Assembly: GCA_963698395.1 (NCBI GenBank)
Contig: CAVOQQ010000003.1
Location: forward strand, 1 to 64,000
Direction: 5' to 3'
Length of the DNA stretch: 64,000 nt
From: JBBQUN01 sp963698395
GTDB taxonomy: Bacteria > Actinomycetota > Acidimicrobiia > Acidimicrobiales > SZUA-35
Position numbers and translations under genes: made by a program
Notes under the pieces: model-generated
What the model was told of the DNA's origin: nothing
The model's database searches: none
Seen by the model: the letters and a program-made list of their open reading frames with translations, nothing else
Part shown: piece after piece, positions 10,499 through 18,622 of the stretch
How positions within the stretch are numbered: the first letter of the stretch is position 1
Layout of the letters: each line of letters starts with the position of its first letter

Positions 10499-12104
10499 CT
10501 ATTTCGTATAAAGGTCTATATACTTCTGATCCAGCTCTTCTGAATCTCCGTATTTCACCCGCATACTCTGCCAGCTTTTGCTTCAGCTCGGCCACCACCT
10601 CTGCATATTCCGGATTGTTGTATTCGTTCTGCATTTCCATGGGATCATTCTTGCGATCATACAACTCCCATTCATCCACATCATAATAGAAATGAGCCAG
10701 TTTGTACTCCCTGGTCACAATCCCATAGTGTCTTTTCACCATATGTTCCGCAGGGTATTCATAGTAGTGGTAGTAGACCGCATCCCGGTCCCAGCCCTTA
10801 ATATCCCCTTTCAGCAGGGGAACAATGCTCTCGCCCTGCATATCGCAGGGAGCTTCAATACCGGCAATCTCCAGGAAAGTCTGTGCAAAGTCCAGGTTCT
10901 GGACCATCTGGTCGTTTTTGCTTCCCGGCTTCACGGTCCCGGGCCATCTGACCAGCAAGGGTGTCTTAAAAGACTCATCGTAGATAAAGCGCTTATCGAA
11001 CCAGCCATGTTCTCCCAGGTAGAAGCCCTGGTCGGAGGTATAGACCACTATGGTATTTTCGCTAAGTCCCTCTTCGTCCAGGTAATCCAGCAGGGCTACC
11101 AACCCCTTCATCCACCGCAGCAATACAGCCCAGGTAATCCTGCATATAACGCTGGTACTTCCACTGCATCTTCTCTTTCTCGGTCATGGCGGGATAGCGC
11201 TCCTTGAAATCCTCGATAATGGGATCATAAACCGCATTCCAGGCAGCCAGCTGCTCCTCGGTAAAACGCATGTAGGTGTTCTGCATAATCCACTTTATCC
11301 CAGTCTGGAGCTTGGCTTGATCCCCAGTTCATCCAGCACCTCAGGCCGCAGCTTGGAATCTCCTGCCCAGTTCTGGTGAAGCAGGATATTCATTTCTGCC
11401 TCCCTGGCAGCTGATCCGCGTCCCTGGTAATCGTCAAAGAGTGTGGCGTGGCTCCGGGAAAAGTTTTTAGGGTGAACTCCTTATAGTGCCTTTCGGCAGG
11501 AAGCCAGTTGCGGTGAGGAGCCTTGTGCAGATAAAAAGAGCAGGAAGGGTTTGTCCGGATCCCTGCGGTTCTTCATCCAGTCCAGGGTTAGATCGGTAAT
11601 CACATCGGTGGTATAGCCTTCAATGCGGATTTTCCCTTCATTGGTATGGAAATCCGGATTGTAATAGGCTCCCTGTCCGGGCAGGATCTTAAACTCGTCG
11701 ATTCCCTTGGGATTGTTCCCAAAATGGAGCTTCCCGAACATGGCCGTCTGGTATCCGGCAGCCTGGAAAAGCTGGGGAAAGGTAACCTGGGTGGTATCAA
11801 AGGGAAAGCGGTTATCAATCTTCCCGTGCAGGTGACAGTGCTTCCCGGTCAGGATGGTGGCCCTGGAAGGAGCACAGATGGAATTGGTCACACAGGCATT
11901 GCTGAAAAGCATCCCTTCATGGGCGATCCGGTCGATGTTCGGGGTCTGAATCAGGTGATCGCTGTAGGCACTGATGGCCTGGTAGGCGTGATCGTCCGAC
12001 ATGATAAAAACAATGTTGGGCCGTGTTTTCTCCTTTGCCAAAGCCGAACAGCCATTAATCAGTAAAGCAAGGGCAAATAAGGGCACTAATACAAGAGTTC
12101 TCAT
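10499..12104 (-). CDS. Type I sulfatase, tandem copy 2, frameshifted
   Basis: Second copy of the S1 sulfatase. The ATG at 12104 gives MRTLVLVPLFALALLINGC, a lipobox signal that differs from copy 1, while from RPNIVFIMSDDHAYQAISAYS onward the two proteins are almost identical. The formylglycine site SICAPSRATILTGKH is intact. Frame changes lie near 11540, 11450, 11110 and 10560; the last is needed to reach the end MRVKYGDSEELDQKYIDLYTK with stop at 10499. Same length and architecture as copy 1. Different signal peptides with conserved catalytic parts suggest both are selected for, possibly with slightly different localisation. Specificity cannot be assigned from sequence alone. Confidence 0.88.
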
Positions 12105-12132
12105 ATTCTGCAGTTTATGATTGATAAAACAT

Positions 12133-12839
12133 TTAATATCCTTCAGGGGCTTCACCGGCTTCTTTGCCGTCGACGGCGTTGACGATAGCCTCGGTGGCAG
12201 TGGCCCCAATCCGGGTTACTCCCAGTTCCCTTACCTTCAAAGTATCTTCCAGGGTACGGACTCCTCCTGCTGCCTTTATTTCCACCTCCGGGTCAGCATG
12301 CTCTGCGCATCAGTACCAGGTCCTCGTGGGTGGCCCCCTTGTATTCGTAAGATCCATCGCTTTGCTTCACAAAACCATAACCGGTGGACGTCTTTACAAA
12401 TTCCACCTTCAGTTCGCTGCAAATTTCACACAAGCTGATCTTATCCTTGTCCTCCGGCAGAAAATCGTTCTCAAAAATCACCTTCAGAGCTACCCCGTGT
12501 TTTTTGGTGACGTCCACAATGGCAGCAATTTCATCGTACACGTATTCCCAGTCCTCTGAAAGCACCTTCCCGGTGTTGACCACCATATCAATTTCCATCG
12601 GCCCCATCATCTATGGCCCTTTCGTTTCAAATACTTTCACATCTATCCTGCTGTTTCCATGTGGAAATCCAATGACGGTACAGACCATCACATCCGAACC
12701 CTGCAGCAGATCTGCTGCCATCTTTACCGCATAGGGCTTGATGCAGACCGAGGCCACATGGTATTTTTTGGCCAGTTCAATTCCCTCCCTCAGCGTCTGA
12801 TCATCCATGGTTGGATGCAAGCAGGGAGTGATCGATCAT
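12133..12839 (-). CDS. deoC: Deoxyribose-phosphate aldolase, frameshifted
   Basis: Cytosolic class I aldolase splitting 2-deoxyribose-5-phosphate into glyceraldehyde-3-phosphate and acetaldehyde. Blocks in order: MIDHSLL, HPTMDDQTLREG, SVCIKPYAV, VMVCTVIGFPHG, MEIDMVVNTGKVLS, the Schiff-base lysine block FVKTSTGYGF, and KAAGGVRTLEDTL with the second catalytic Lys. Three frame changes (about 12810, 12610 and 12300) break it, but the end TRIGATATEAIVNAVDG and stop at 12133 complete a protein of about 235 residues. The start is the ATG at 12839; a start slightly upstream next to the oxidoreductase stop is possible. With the ribokinase-like gene it could form a deoxyribose route. Confidence 0.85.
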
Positions 12840-12856
12840 TTTGGCTATTTCGATGT

Positions 12857-13922
12857 TTAGTTAATTGCTTCATTTAATTCTTTAAGAATAATCTCCATAT
12901 GTTTTTTTGCTGTTTCAAGGGTGACCACCGGCTGCTCCTTGCCGTCCAGGACATCAATCAGGTGCCTGGACAGATAATAGCCATCTTCCTCCGTCGGGAC
13001 ACTCACGGATAATCCGGATCTCGCGCGCCTTCCCTTCTCCATCCAGATCAAAGAAGCTAAGCTCCGGATCGTCCCAGGTGCAGTAGGCCAGTTTTATGCC
13101 CTCCCCTGGTCCCATAGATCCTGGTTTCATTGGGCACTTCCATATGCGCGTGGGCCCCGCGTTCCCAGTAGTAGCTGATTCCACCACTCAGTTTCATATT
13201 CACCATCAGGTGCTCCTCCACATCATAAACGTCAGTCTCCGGATCCACGTCATCCAGTCCGGATTTCAATCACGACACTTTCCACCTGCTTCAAGTTCGG
13301 GTCTGATCCCCAGAACTCCCAGGTGAAAGGACAGGTCGTAGACTCCCCAGTCAAACAGGGGCCCCCCTCCTGCCCTGGATTTGTCAAGAAACCATTTGGC
13401 CACGGGATGAAACTCAATTCCAGGCCGGTTCTGCCGGTTAACGCTCTGGTGGTGTATGTGATAAATCTCCCCCAGGGCCCCGAGATCGATCATTTCCTTC
13501 ACCAGGGTGAATTTGGGATTCAGCCTGGAATGCCGCCCGGAACATTCCATGGCCATCAAATCCGGATATTGGGCTTTCACTGGCATCATCTCTTCCAGCT
13601 CCTCCTGATTCAGGGCCATGGGCTTCTCCAGCAGAACATGCTTACCTGCCTTCAGGGCCTCAATGAACATCTCCCTGTGCGTGTCCGGGGGGGTGGCAAT
13701 CAGAACCAGCTCCACCGCCGGATCTTTCAGGATATCCCTGTAATCACTGGTTTTATTGGGGATATCAAAACCTGCCCTGACTTTCTCCAGGTTCTCAGGA
13801 TTCCTGGCCGCAAGCCAGGTGATGTCGGCTCTGCCGGTTTGCTGCAGGAAACCCATATGGGCTTTGGCAATCCAGCCAGCCCCTATGACCCCAATATTGT
13901 AGCTATTCTGATCATTCATCAA
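12857..13922 (-). CDS. Gfo/Idh/MocA-family oxidoreductase, frameshifted
   Basis: NAD(P)-dependent sugar or polyol dehydrogenase family. The N-terminal Rossmann fingerprint is IGVIGAGWIAKAHMGF, followed by VLIATPPDTHREM and the family lysine motif GKHVLLEKPMALN. The C-terminal lobe block GGGPLFDWGVYDLSFHLGVL is intact. Frame changes near 13265, 13110 and 13010 interrupt the rest, which continues as VEEHLMVNMKLSGGISYYWERG and ends LKELNEAIN. About 355 codons. The start is the ATG pair at 13922/13919. It is the first gene of the minus-strand run and faces away from the GH97 gene across an 89-bp gap, which should hold both promoters. The substrate is unknown. Confidence 0.83.
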
Positions 13923-14011
13923 GAGAGACTAAATGTAGGGAAGATAAATCAAAAAACTAAGCCCCGGGCTAAGAACATATTGATTACTTTTAAGGAAAAT
14001 ATCCACTTCCT

Positions 14012-15991
14012 ATGACCATCAAGAAAATCAGCCTGGCCACGCTGCCAGTCCTCTTATCCCTACTCATCTCATGCAACACCAGCACCAATCAATGGCAGCT
14101 GGAATCTCCGGATCAATCCATCCGCATAAGAGTAGAACAACTCGCGGATCAAAACGAAAGCAGCCTGTACTATTCCGTTTTCCTGAAGGAGGGGGATGCC
14201 TATAAGCAGATTATGGAGGCTTCTCCCCTGGGAATCAGCTATGCTGAGCTCGCAAGCCCGGTTATCCGGGAGGATAAGCGTTTCGTGGAAGATCTGGAGT
14301 TTGTTTCTGAAGATATCCGGATGAATCAAACAGATAGCTATACCCTGACTACGGGTAAGCAACTACAGGTCAGTAAAGGGTTTAATGAAAGCACCCTGAT
14401 CTTTCAAAACCAGGATCAAAAACAGGTCGCCCTGGAATTCCGTGCATATAACGAAGGGGTTGCCTTCAGGTATGTCTTCAAGGGTGAGGCCGATGAGGAA
14501 TTTAAGGTGACCAGTGAGCTTACCGGCTTTGATTTTAAGGATGGAAACTTCTGGGGCCACCCCTATGACACCCTTACCACCTATACCCCCGCATACGAGA
14601 CTTATTATGAAGGGGTGAAAGTCGGCACGGAAGCCCCCGCAAATAAAAATGGCTGGGCCTTTCCCATCCTGGTGGAGTCCGAGGGTGCCTGGATGCTGGT
14701 ATCCGAAGCGGGACTTGACGGTTCCTATGGAGCCAGCCACCTGCATGCGGCGTGCGAAGACGGTCTCTACCGGATAAAGTTTGCTGAACAGGGAGAAGCT
14801 GAGGGAACCTATGAAAACACCTCCAGCGCAGCTCTGCCCTGGTCCACCCCCTGGCGCTTTATCGCTCTGGGTGAAAGCCTGGCCCAAATCCTGGAGACCA
14901 CTCTTCCCACCGATCTGTCAGCCCCTTCAAGGATTGAGGATACCTCCTGGATCAGGCCCGGGCGAGCCGCCTGGAGCTGGTGGTCCGACAATGACAGTCC
15001 CCAGGACTACAAGCGAATGGTCCCTTTTGTGGACTTCGCTGCTGAGATAGGATGGGAGTACTTTCTGGTGGATGCCAACTGGAACCGCATGAAAAATGGC
15101 ACCATGGAAGAATTGGCTGCCTATGCAGAAAGCAAGGACGTGCATCTGCTTCTTTGGTATAATTCTGGCGGCATACACAATGTGGTTACCGAAGAACCCC
15201 GGGACCTGATGTGGGACAGGGAAACCAGACGGTCTGAGTTTGAACGCATCAGCAGCCTGGGCATCAAAGGGGTTAAAGTGGATTTTTTCCAGTCTGACAA
15301 ACAGACCATCATACAACAATATCTGGACATTCTGGAGGATGCCGCAGACTTCCAACTCCTGGTAAATTTCCATGGCTGCACCATGCCCAGAGGATGGAGG
15401 CGTACCTGGCCCAACCTGGTTTCCATGGAGGCAGTGAGAGGTGAAGAGTGCTATATCTTTGATCCCCTGTTCCCGGAACTGGCCCCGGGCAATATGGCCA
15501 TACTGCCCTTTACCCGGAATGCCGTGGGACCAGTGGATTATACTCCCTGCGGGTTCTCGGATAACACCTATGCCCACCTGACCACCTATGGTTTCGAACT
15601 GGCCCTTCCCATCCTGCTGGAGTCCGGGATCATGCACTACACCGACACCCCTGCTTCCGCCCGTGCGCTTCCGCCAAAGGCTTTGGACTTCCTCAAGCAG
15701 GTACCGGTGGTCTGGGACGAAACCAAATACCTTGCCGGGTACCCGGGAAAAGAGGTGGTCATCGCCAGGAGAAGTGGTAAGCGGTGGTACATCGCAGGGG
15801 TAAACGGAGAGAATATGGAGAAGGAGTTGATTGTCGATCTGTCCCCTCTGGGCAAAATCCCCTCAGAGATGGAGCTGATCGTGGATGGGGATGGACCCCG
15901 CGACCTGCAAACTCTTGTGCTCACTCCGGTGGATGGCAAGATTTCCATCCGCTTAATGCCCTATGGGGGATTTACCGGTAGCTGGGAATAA
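14012..15991 (+). CDS. GH97 alpha-glycosidase lipoprotein (retaining-type)
   Basis: Intact 659-residue GH97 enzyme, periplasmic or outer-membrane-anchored through a lipobox (LPVLLSLLISC). Domain order: N-terminal beta-supersandwich (residues ~25-290), (beta/alpha)8 barrel (~300-560), C-terminal beta domain. Barrel blocks are IRPGRAAWSWWSDNDSPQD, GWEYFLVDANW, HLLLWYNSGGIHN, KGVKVDFFQSDKQ and NFHGCTMPRGWRRTWPN. The Asp in KVDFF sits where the retaining (alpha-galactosidase-like) branch of GH97 has its nucleophile, while SusB-type inverting enzymes use glutamates; this assignment is inferred. It is the only plus-strand gene in the first 27 kb. An AAGGAA stretch ~20 bp upstream is a weak ribosome site. 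Confidence 0.9.
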   Translation: MTIKKISLATLPVLLSLLISCNTSTNQWQLESPDQSIRIRVEQLADQNESSLYYSVFLKEGDAYKQIMEASPLGISYAELASPVIREDKRFVEDLEFVSEDIRMNQTDSYTLTTGKQLQVSKGFNESTLIFQNQDQKQVALEFRAYNEGVAFRYVFKGEADEEFKVTSELTGFDFKDGNFWGHPYDTLTTYTPAYETYYEGVKVGTEAPANKNGWAFPILVESEGAWMLVSEAGLDGSYGASHLHAACEDGLYRIKFAEQGEAEGTYENTSSAALPWSTPWRFIALGESLAQILETTLPTDLSAPSRIEDTSWIRPGRAAWSWWSDNDSPQDYKRMVPFVDFAAEIGWEYFLVDANWNRMKNGTMEELAAYAESKDVHLLLWYNSGGIHNVVTEEPRDLMWDRETRRSEFERISSLGIKGVKVDFFQSDKQTIIQQYLDILEDAADFQLLVNFHGCTMPRGWRRTWPNLVSMEAVRGEECYIFDPLFPELAPGNMAILPFTRNAVGPVDYTPCGFSDNTYAHLTTYGFELALPILLESGIMHYTDTPASARALPPKALDFLKQVPVVWDETKYLAGYPGKEVVIARRSGKRWYIAGVNGENMEKELIVDLSPLGKIPSEMELIVDGDGPRDLQTLVLTPVDGKISIRLMPYGGFTGSWE

Positions 15992-16025
15992 CAGGGCTAA
16001 CATCGAAATGAAATCATGATGGGCA

Positions 16026-16036
16026 GAATAGTCGGA
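16026..16036. repeat. Remnant of the intergenic hairpin element (right arm only)
   Basis: The sequence AATAGTCGGAAGCC just after GH97 matches the right arm and flank of the hairpin element found five more times up to 20,214. The left arm is missing. It marks the left edge of the small-gene array. Confidence 0.45.
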
Positions 16037-16070
16037 AGCCGGCGCGCCAGCATGCCCATCTCAGCGCAGA

Positions 16071-16098
16071 AACCCCCCCCGGCGTGGACCGGGGGATT
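16071..16098 (-). terminator. Hairpin terminator between GH97 and the NTF2-like gene
   Basis: A C-run and a G-run separated by GGCGTGGACC form a strong hairpin with a GTTTC tail on the minus strand. It lies 48 bp past the stop of the 16146-16685 gene and ends the array. It may also serve the convergent GH97 gene, though its tail on the plus strand is poor. Confidence 0.55.
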
Positions 16099-16145
16099 GA
16101 AATTGGTCACATGCAGTAAGTAAATTATTTACCTTGACAACTTCA

Positions 16146-16685
16146 TTACTCAAATATATCTTGATATAGTTCCAACATTTCCTCCGGCGAGGGATTTATC
16201 TGTTCAGGACTCCACTCAGAAATTGATGTATATCCTATATACATGAGTTTCCATTCCCCGTCAATTTTTTCTAATATCCTTGTACTTATAACATCATATA
16301 AATATTCTCCTTCACTATTGTACCATTTCTCAGTATAAACAGCCCAAGCGCATTCTGGAAATACTCTGATTTGATATTCTGTATTTTCTACTTTGTTTGT
16401 AAATGGAGGCATGTTGTTCTTTTTCCCCCAATCCCAGAATTCATAATACTGATCTAAACCATGCCCATAATAAATATAGTTTTTACCTATGCCTAATTGA
16501 ACTACCTCGTCATCTTTAGCAATATAGGTAGATTGCAAATCATAATCAGCAGCGTATTCTGCCTCAGTCCATCCTTCAATAACAGCTATTATAGCTTCCT
16601 TCTCTTTGTCGATGTCAATTTTTTCCGTACAAGAAACACATGACAGTAAAACAATGGCAATTAATGCGTACAATAACCTTCTCAT
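16146..16685 (-). CDS. NTF2/SnoaL-like lipoprotein (array gene A)
   Basis: A 179-residue lipoprotein with signal MRRLLYALIAIVLLSCVSC. The mature part looks like an NTF2-like cone fold of the DUF4440/SnoaL type. It has an early helix (EAIIAVIEGWTEAEYAADYDLQSTYIA written in two stretches around residues 30-60) and later strands ending GEWKLMYIGYTSISEW, the usual closing strand. Such folds bind small ligands or act as accessory domains; no catalytic residue can be named. It is the leftmost gene of the 16-20 kb array and shares upstream and downstream elements with the others although its protein is unrelated to them. The frame is intact. A Bacteroidota-type promoter is visible upstream. Confidence 0.7.
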   Translation of the reverse strand: MRRLLYALIAIVLLSCVSCTEKIDIDKEKEAIIAVIEGWTEAEYAADYDLQSTYIAKDDEVVQLGIGKNYIYYGHGLDQYYEFWDWGKKNNMPPFTNKVENTEYQIRVFPECAWAVYTEKWYNSEGEYLYDVISTRILEKIDGEWKLMYIGYTSISEWSPEQINPSPEEMLELYQDIFE

Positions 16686-16714
16686 GATAAATGATTTTTG
16701 GGGTTAGACTTACA

Positions 16715-16744
16715 CAAGGTACCCCTAACTTTAAAGCAAGTCAA
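16715..16744 (-). promoter_or_regulatory. Candidate Bacteroidota promoter for array gene A
   Basis: Reading the minus strand, TTG (plus 16742-16744) is followed after 20 bases by TACCTTG (plus 16715-16721), close to the Bacteroidota -33 TTG / -7 TAnnTTTG pattern. The -7 box lies 30 bp before the ATG. The same arrangement occurs before gene C. Confidence 0.5.
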
Positions 16745-16812
16745 GTATTTCGTTGACTATTAAAGATTTACTACAATCAATACAGTTCAATCCTATATTC
16801 TAAAACAATTGT

Positions 16813-16834
16813 CCGATTAGATTAAAATAGTCGG
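16813..16834. repeat. Intergenic hairpin element, copy 1
   Basis: Arms CCGATTA and TAGTCGG pair fully with one G-T pair, around the loop GATTAAAA. It lies ~130 bp before gene A and ~40 bp beyond the terminator of gene B. Almost the same bases occur at four more sites in this array. Confidence 0.8.
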
Positions 16835-16872
16835 AAGCCTGCTCCCCCACATGTTCACAATTGCAAATAAAA

Positions 16873-16896
16873 AACCCCCAGCGTGAACCGAGGGTT
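16873..16896 (-). terminator. Rho-independent terminator of array gene B
   Basis: On the minus strand an AACCCTCGG...CTGGGGGTT hairpin is followed by TTTTATT, 20 bp past the stop of the gene at 16916. The loop contains TTCACG. The 50-bp repeat found in two sister terminators is absent here, so this is the simple form. Confidence 0.75.
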
Positions 16897-16915
16897 AAAA
16901 TCTTTTTATCGGTCA

Positions 16916-17329
16916 TCAATGAATTAACCAATCGGTGCTTTCACTTTGAGAATCAATTACGATTTTGCTCCCTTCTTCCATTACTGGAGCAAAGATTTCA
17001 GTGGCTGCTTCATCGAATGGACCATTTTCATCTTCAGTAGGCCAGTATTTATCTCTTAGCTCAACGGAATCGAAAAATATAAGGGTACAGACTTTGTATT
17101 TATATTCTCCTCTATCCCCTTTCATAACAAACATTTTTGTTCCAGGATACGCTTGCTCAAATGCTGCTGCATACTTTTTTGCAATATCAAGAAATTGATT
17201 CATTGTAGCATCGGGTTGGAGGGTAACCTCCCAGGTATTAACAACAACAACAGCCCCTTTCTTTAGGGTCTGTCCAAATGCAAGACCTGCAAAGAGGAGT
17301 AAGGCTGTAATAATGAATAATTTTCTCAT
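16916..17329 (-). CDS. Small exported protein, NIPSNAP/EthD-like fold suspected (array gene B)
   Basis: A 137-residue protein with cleavable signal MRKLFIITALLLFAGLAFGQ and a mature part of ~117 residues. Recognisable stretches are VVVVNTWEVTLQPDATMNQF, a helix (AAAFEQAYPGTKMFVMKG) and TLIFFDSVELRDKYW. Alternating strand-helix-strand with charged helices suggests a dimeric alpha/beta-barrel (ABM/EthD/NIPSNAP) protein, but I do not recognise a named family. It is a clear paralogue of the gene at 19645-20079, sharing the signal, LKKGAV/LKKDAV, YPGTK/FPGTK and ELRDKYW/EIRNKYI. No catalytic residues are evident. Own terminator downstream; upstream block shared with the rest of the array. Confidence 0.65.
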   Translation of the reverse strand: MRKLFIITALLLFAGLAFGQTLKKGAVVVVNTWEVTLQPDATMNQFLDIAKKYAAAFEQAYPGTKMFVMKGDRGEYKYKVCTLIFFDSVELRDKYWPTEDENGPFDEAATEIFAPVMEEGSKIVIDSQSESTDWLIH

Positions 17330-17445
17330 GATAAATTATTTTGGGGGTTAGACTAATATTAAGACGTACACGTCAAGCATTTTGTTGACATTTAATGATT
17401 TATCAGCATCGATACTCTCTGAAGAGTGAATACTATAGGGATTTT

Positions 17446-17467
17446 CCGATTAGATTAAAATAGTCGG
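17446..17467. repeat. Intergenic hairpin element, copy 2
   Basis: Identical arms CCGATTA / TAGTCGG with loop GATTAAAA, ~115 bp upstream of gene B and ~40 bp beyond the terminator of gene C. Confidence 0.8.
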
Positions 17468-17502
17468 CACTCCCCGGGCCCACACGTTTTCATCAGAGCA
17501 TA

Positions 17503-17580
17503 AAAAAACCCCAGTGTGAACCAAGGCAACCCAGTTGCCGAGCTCACGACAATGCAAGGCATTGGAGTAACCGGGGGCTT
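17503..17580 (-). terminator. Terminator of array gene C with one 50-bp repeat in its loop
   Basis: On the minus strand AAGCCCCCGG ... GGGGTTTTTTTA forms the outer stem. Inside the loop, 17523-17572 is one copy of the 50-bp repeat, differing from the four copies at 18371-18570 at three positions. The repeat itself contains two hairpins, GGCAAC-CCA-GTTGCC and CAATGC-AAG-GCATTG. It ends 40 bp past the gene stop. Confidence 0.75.
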
Positions 17581-17619
17581 TGAATAGTTTGTTCTATTCC
17601 TTAGTATTTAGGAGCACCA

Positions 17620-18165
17620 TTATAGGACAGTATTTCTACCCAGCTTCTTCTTTTTACGATTATAGGTTTCCATACTTCCGTTAATAGGTATCTTAATTTT
17701 AATACTGCCTATTACAGCGCCGGTTATAGCACCTGCAACTGCTCCTGCCGGTACCCCAACGATATAATTGTCGTCAGCACTAAAACCGATAAATCCAATA
17801 GGATATGGTGGGGGGCCTATTACAATACGCGTCGTAAGAGCTCCTGCGGCCGCTCCAACAACTGCACCTAACAATGCTCCTTGTAATGCTCCTCCTCGTC
17901 TCTTTGTCGATATCAACTTGATGTCATCAATATAAAGCTCTGCTATTTTGTAGTTTCCGTTAAGGTATTCTTTTTTAACAAGTGAGTTGGATAAAAGTAT
18001 CGAAGAATCTTTGAGTAGAAATAATGCACCTTCCATATTATCTGAACCACTAACCAATATGATCTCAGATTTAGTAGGTTTTCTGCTCAATGGTAGGGGT
18101 GACTGGGCCTCAACTGAATTGTGGTAAAAGGATGCTAATAGTAAATACAGAAAGTATCGTTTCAT
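17620..18165 (-). CDS. Glycine-zipper exported protein (array gene C)
   Basis: A 181-residue exported protein, signal MKRYFLYLLLASFYHNSVEA. Residues ~40-90 are polar, with ILVSGSDNMEGALFLLKDSS and ELYIDDIKLISTKRRGG, resembling the small beta-barrel domains that precede glycine zippers in Bacteroidota surface proteins. Residues ~90-160 hold two glycine-zipper membrane segments, GALQGALLGAVVGAAAGAL and GVPAGAVAGAITGAVIGSI. Such zippers insert into or span a membrane and often oligomerise. The protein is unrelated to its array neighbours but sits between the same flanking elements. The frame is intact and no enzymatic motif is seen. Confidence 0.65.
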   Translation of the reverse strand: MKRYFLYLLLASFYHNSVEAQSPLPLSRKPTKSEIILVSGSDNMEGALFLLKDSSILLSNSLVKKEYLNGNYKIAELYIDDIKLISTKRRGGALQGALLGAVVGAAAGALTTRIVIGPPPYPIGFIGFSADDNYIVGVPAGAVAGAITGAVIGSIKIKIPINGSMETYNRKKKKLGRNTVL

Positions 18166-18193
18166 GAGCCTTGGGTTTTCGGGTTAGTCTTCG

Positions 18194-18224
18194 GAAATAT
18201 ACAGCAACATAATCCCAAAGTCAA
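18194..18224 (-). promoter_or_regulatory. Candidate Bacteroidota promoter for array gene C
   Basis: On the minus strand TTG (plus 18222-18224), 20 bases, then TATATTT (plus 18195-18201), 29 bp before the ATG. Spacing and distance to the start match those of gene A, which supports both calls. Confidence 0.55.
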
Positions 18225-18293
18225 TTATACTATTCATTATTAATGGATTAACAAAATCTGACTAGCTCAAACATTTGATTCTATAACAACTGT

Positions 18294-18315
18294 CCGATTA
18301 GATTAAAATAGTCGG
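18294..18315. repeat. Intergenic hairpin element, copy 3
   Basis: Same arms and loop as copies 1 and 2, ~130 bp upstream of gene C and ~40 bp beyond the terminator of gene D. Confidence 0.8.
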
Positions 18316-18350
18316 TATCCTGTGCCGCAGTATGACAATATCAATGCATA

Positions 18351-18578
18351 AAAAAACCCCATCGTGAACCGAGGCAACACAGTTGCTGAGCTCACGACAA
18401 TGCAAGGCATTGGAGTAACCGAGGCAACACAGTTGCTGAGCTCACGACAATGCAAGGCATTGGAGTAACCGAGGCAACACAGTTGCTGAGCTCACGACAA
18501 TGCAAGGCATTGGAGTAACCGAGGTAACACAGTTGCTGAGCTCACGACAATGCAAGGCATTGGAGTAACCGGGGGCTT
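18351..18578 (-). terminator. Expanded terminator of array gene D
   Basis: The outer stem is formed by plus-strand AACCCC at ~18355-18360 and GGGGGCTT at 18571-18578, giving a T-run tail on the minus strand 45 bp past the stop of gene D. The loop, normally ~10 bases, is expanded to ~210 bases by four tandem 50-bp repeats, so it may no longer work as a simple terminator. Confidence 0.6.
18371..18570. repeat. Four tandem 50-bp repeats
   Basis: Units at 18371-18420, 18421-18470, 18471-18520 and 18521-18570 are identical except one C-to-T change in the fourth. Each unit holds two short hairpins, GCAAC-ACA-GTTGC and CAATGC-AAG-GCATTG, and a GAGCTC site. There are no spacers. A fifth, diverged copy is at 17523-17572. 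The stretch 18166-18622 otherwise contains only a promoter, the hairpin element and this repeat block. Confidence 0.95.
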
Positions 18579-18622
18579 ACTTCCTTACTTTATAGAATAC
18601 TAGTCAGTATTTTTTTGGCGAT

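Noticed and set aside
14363..15637. Long minus-strand reading frames opposite the GH97 gene
   Set aside because: They have no recognisable domains or start signals and mirror the codon bias of a well-supported GH97 on the other strand.
18371..18570. CRISPR array
   Set aside because: The 50-bp units follow each other directly without spacers, contain their own hairpins, and no cas gene is near.
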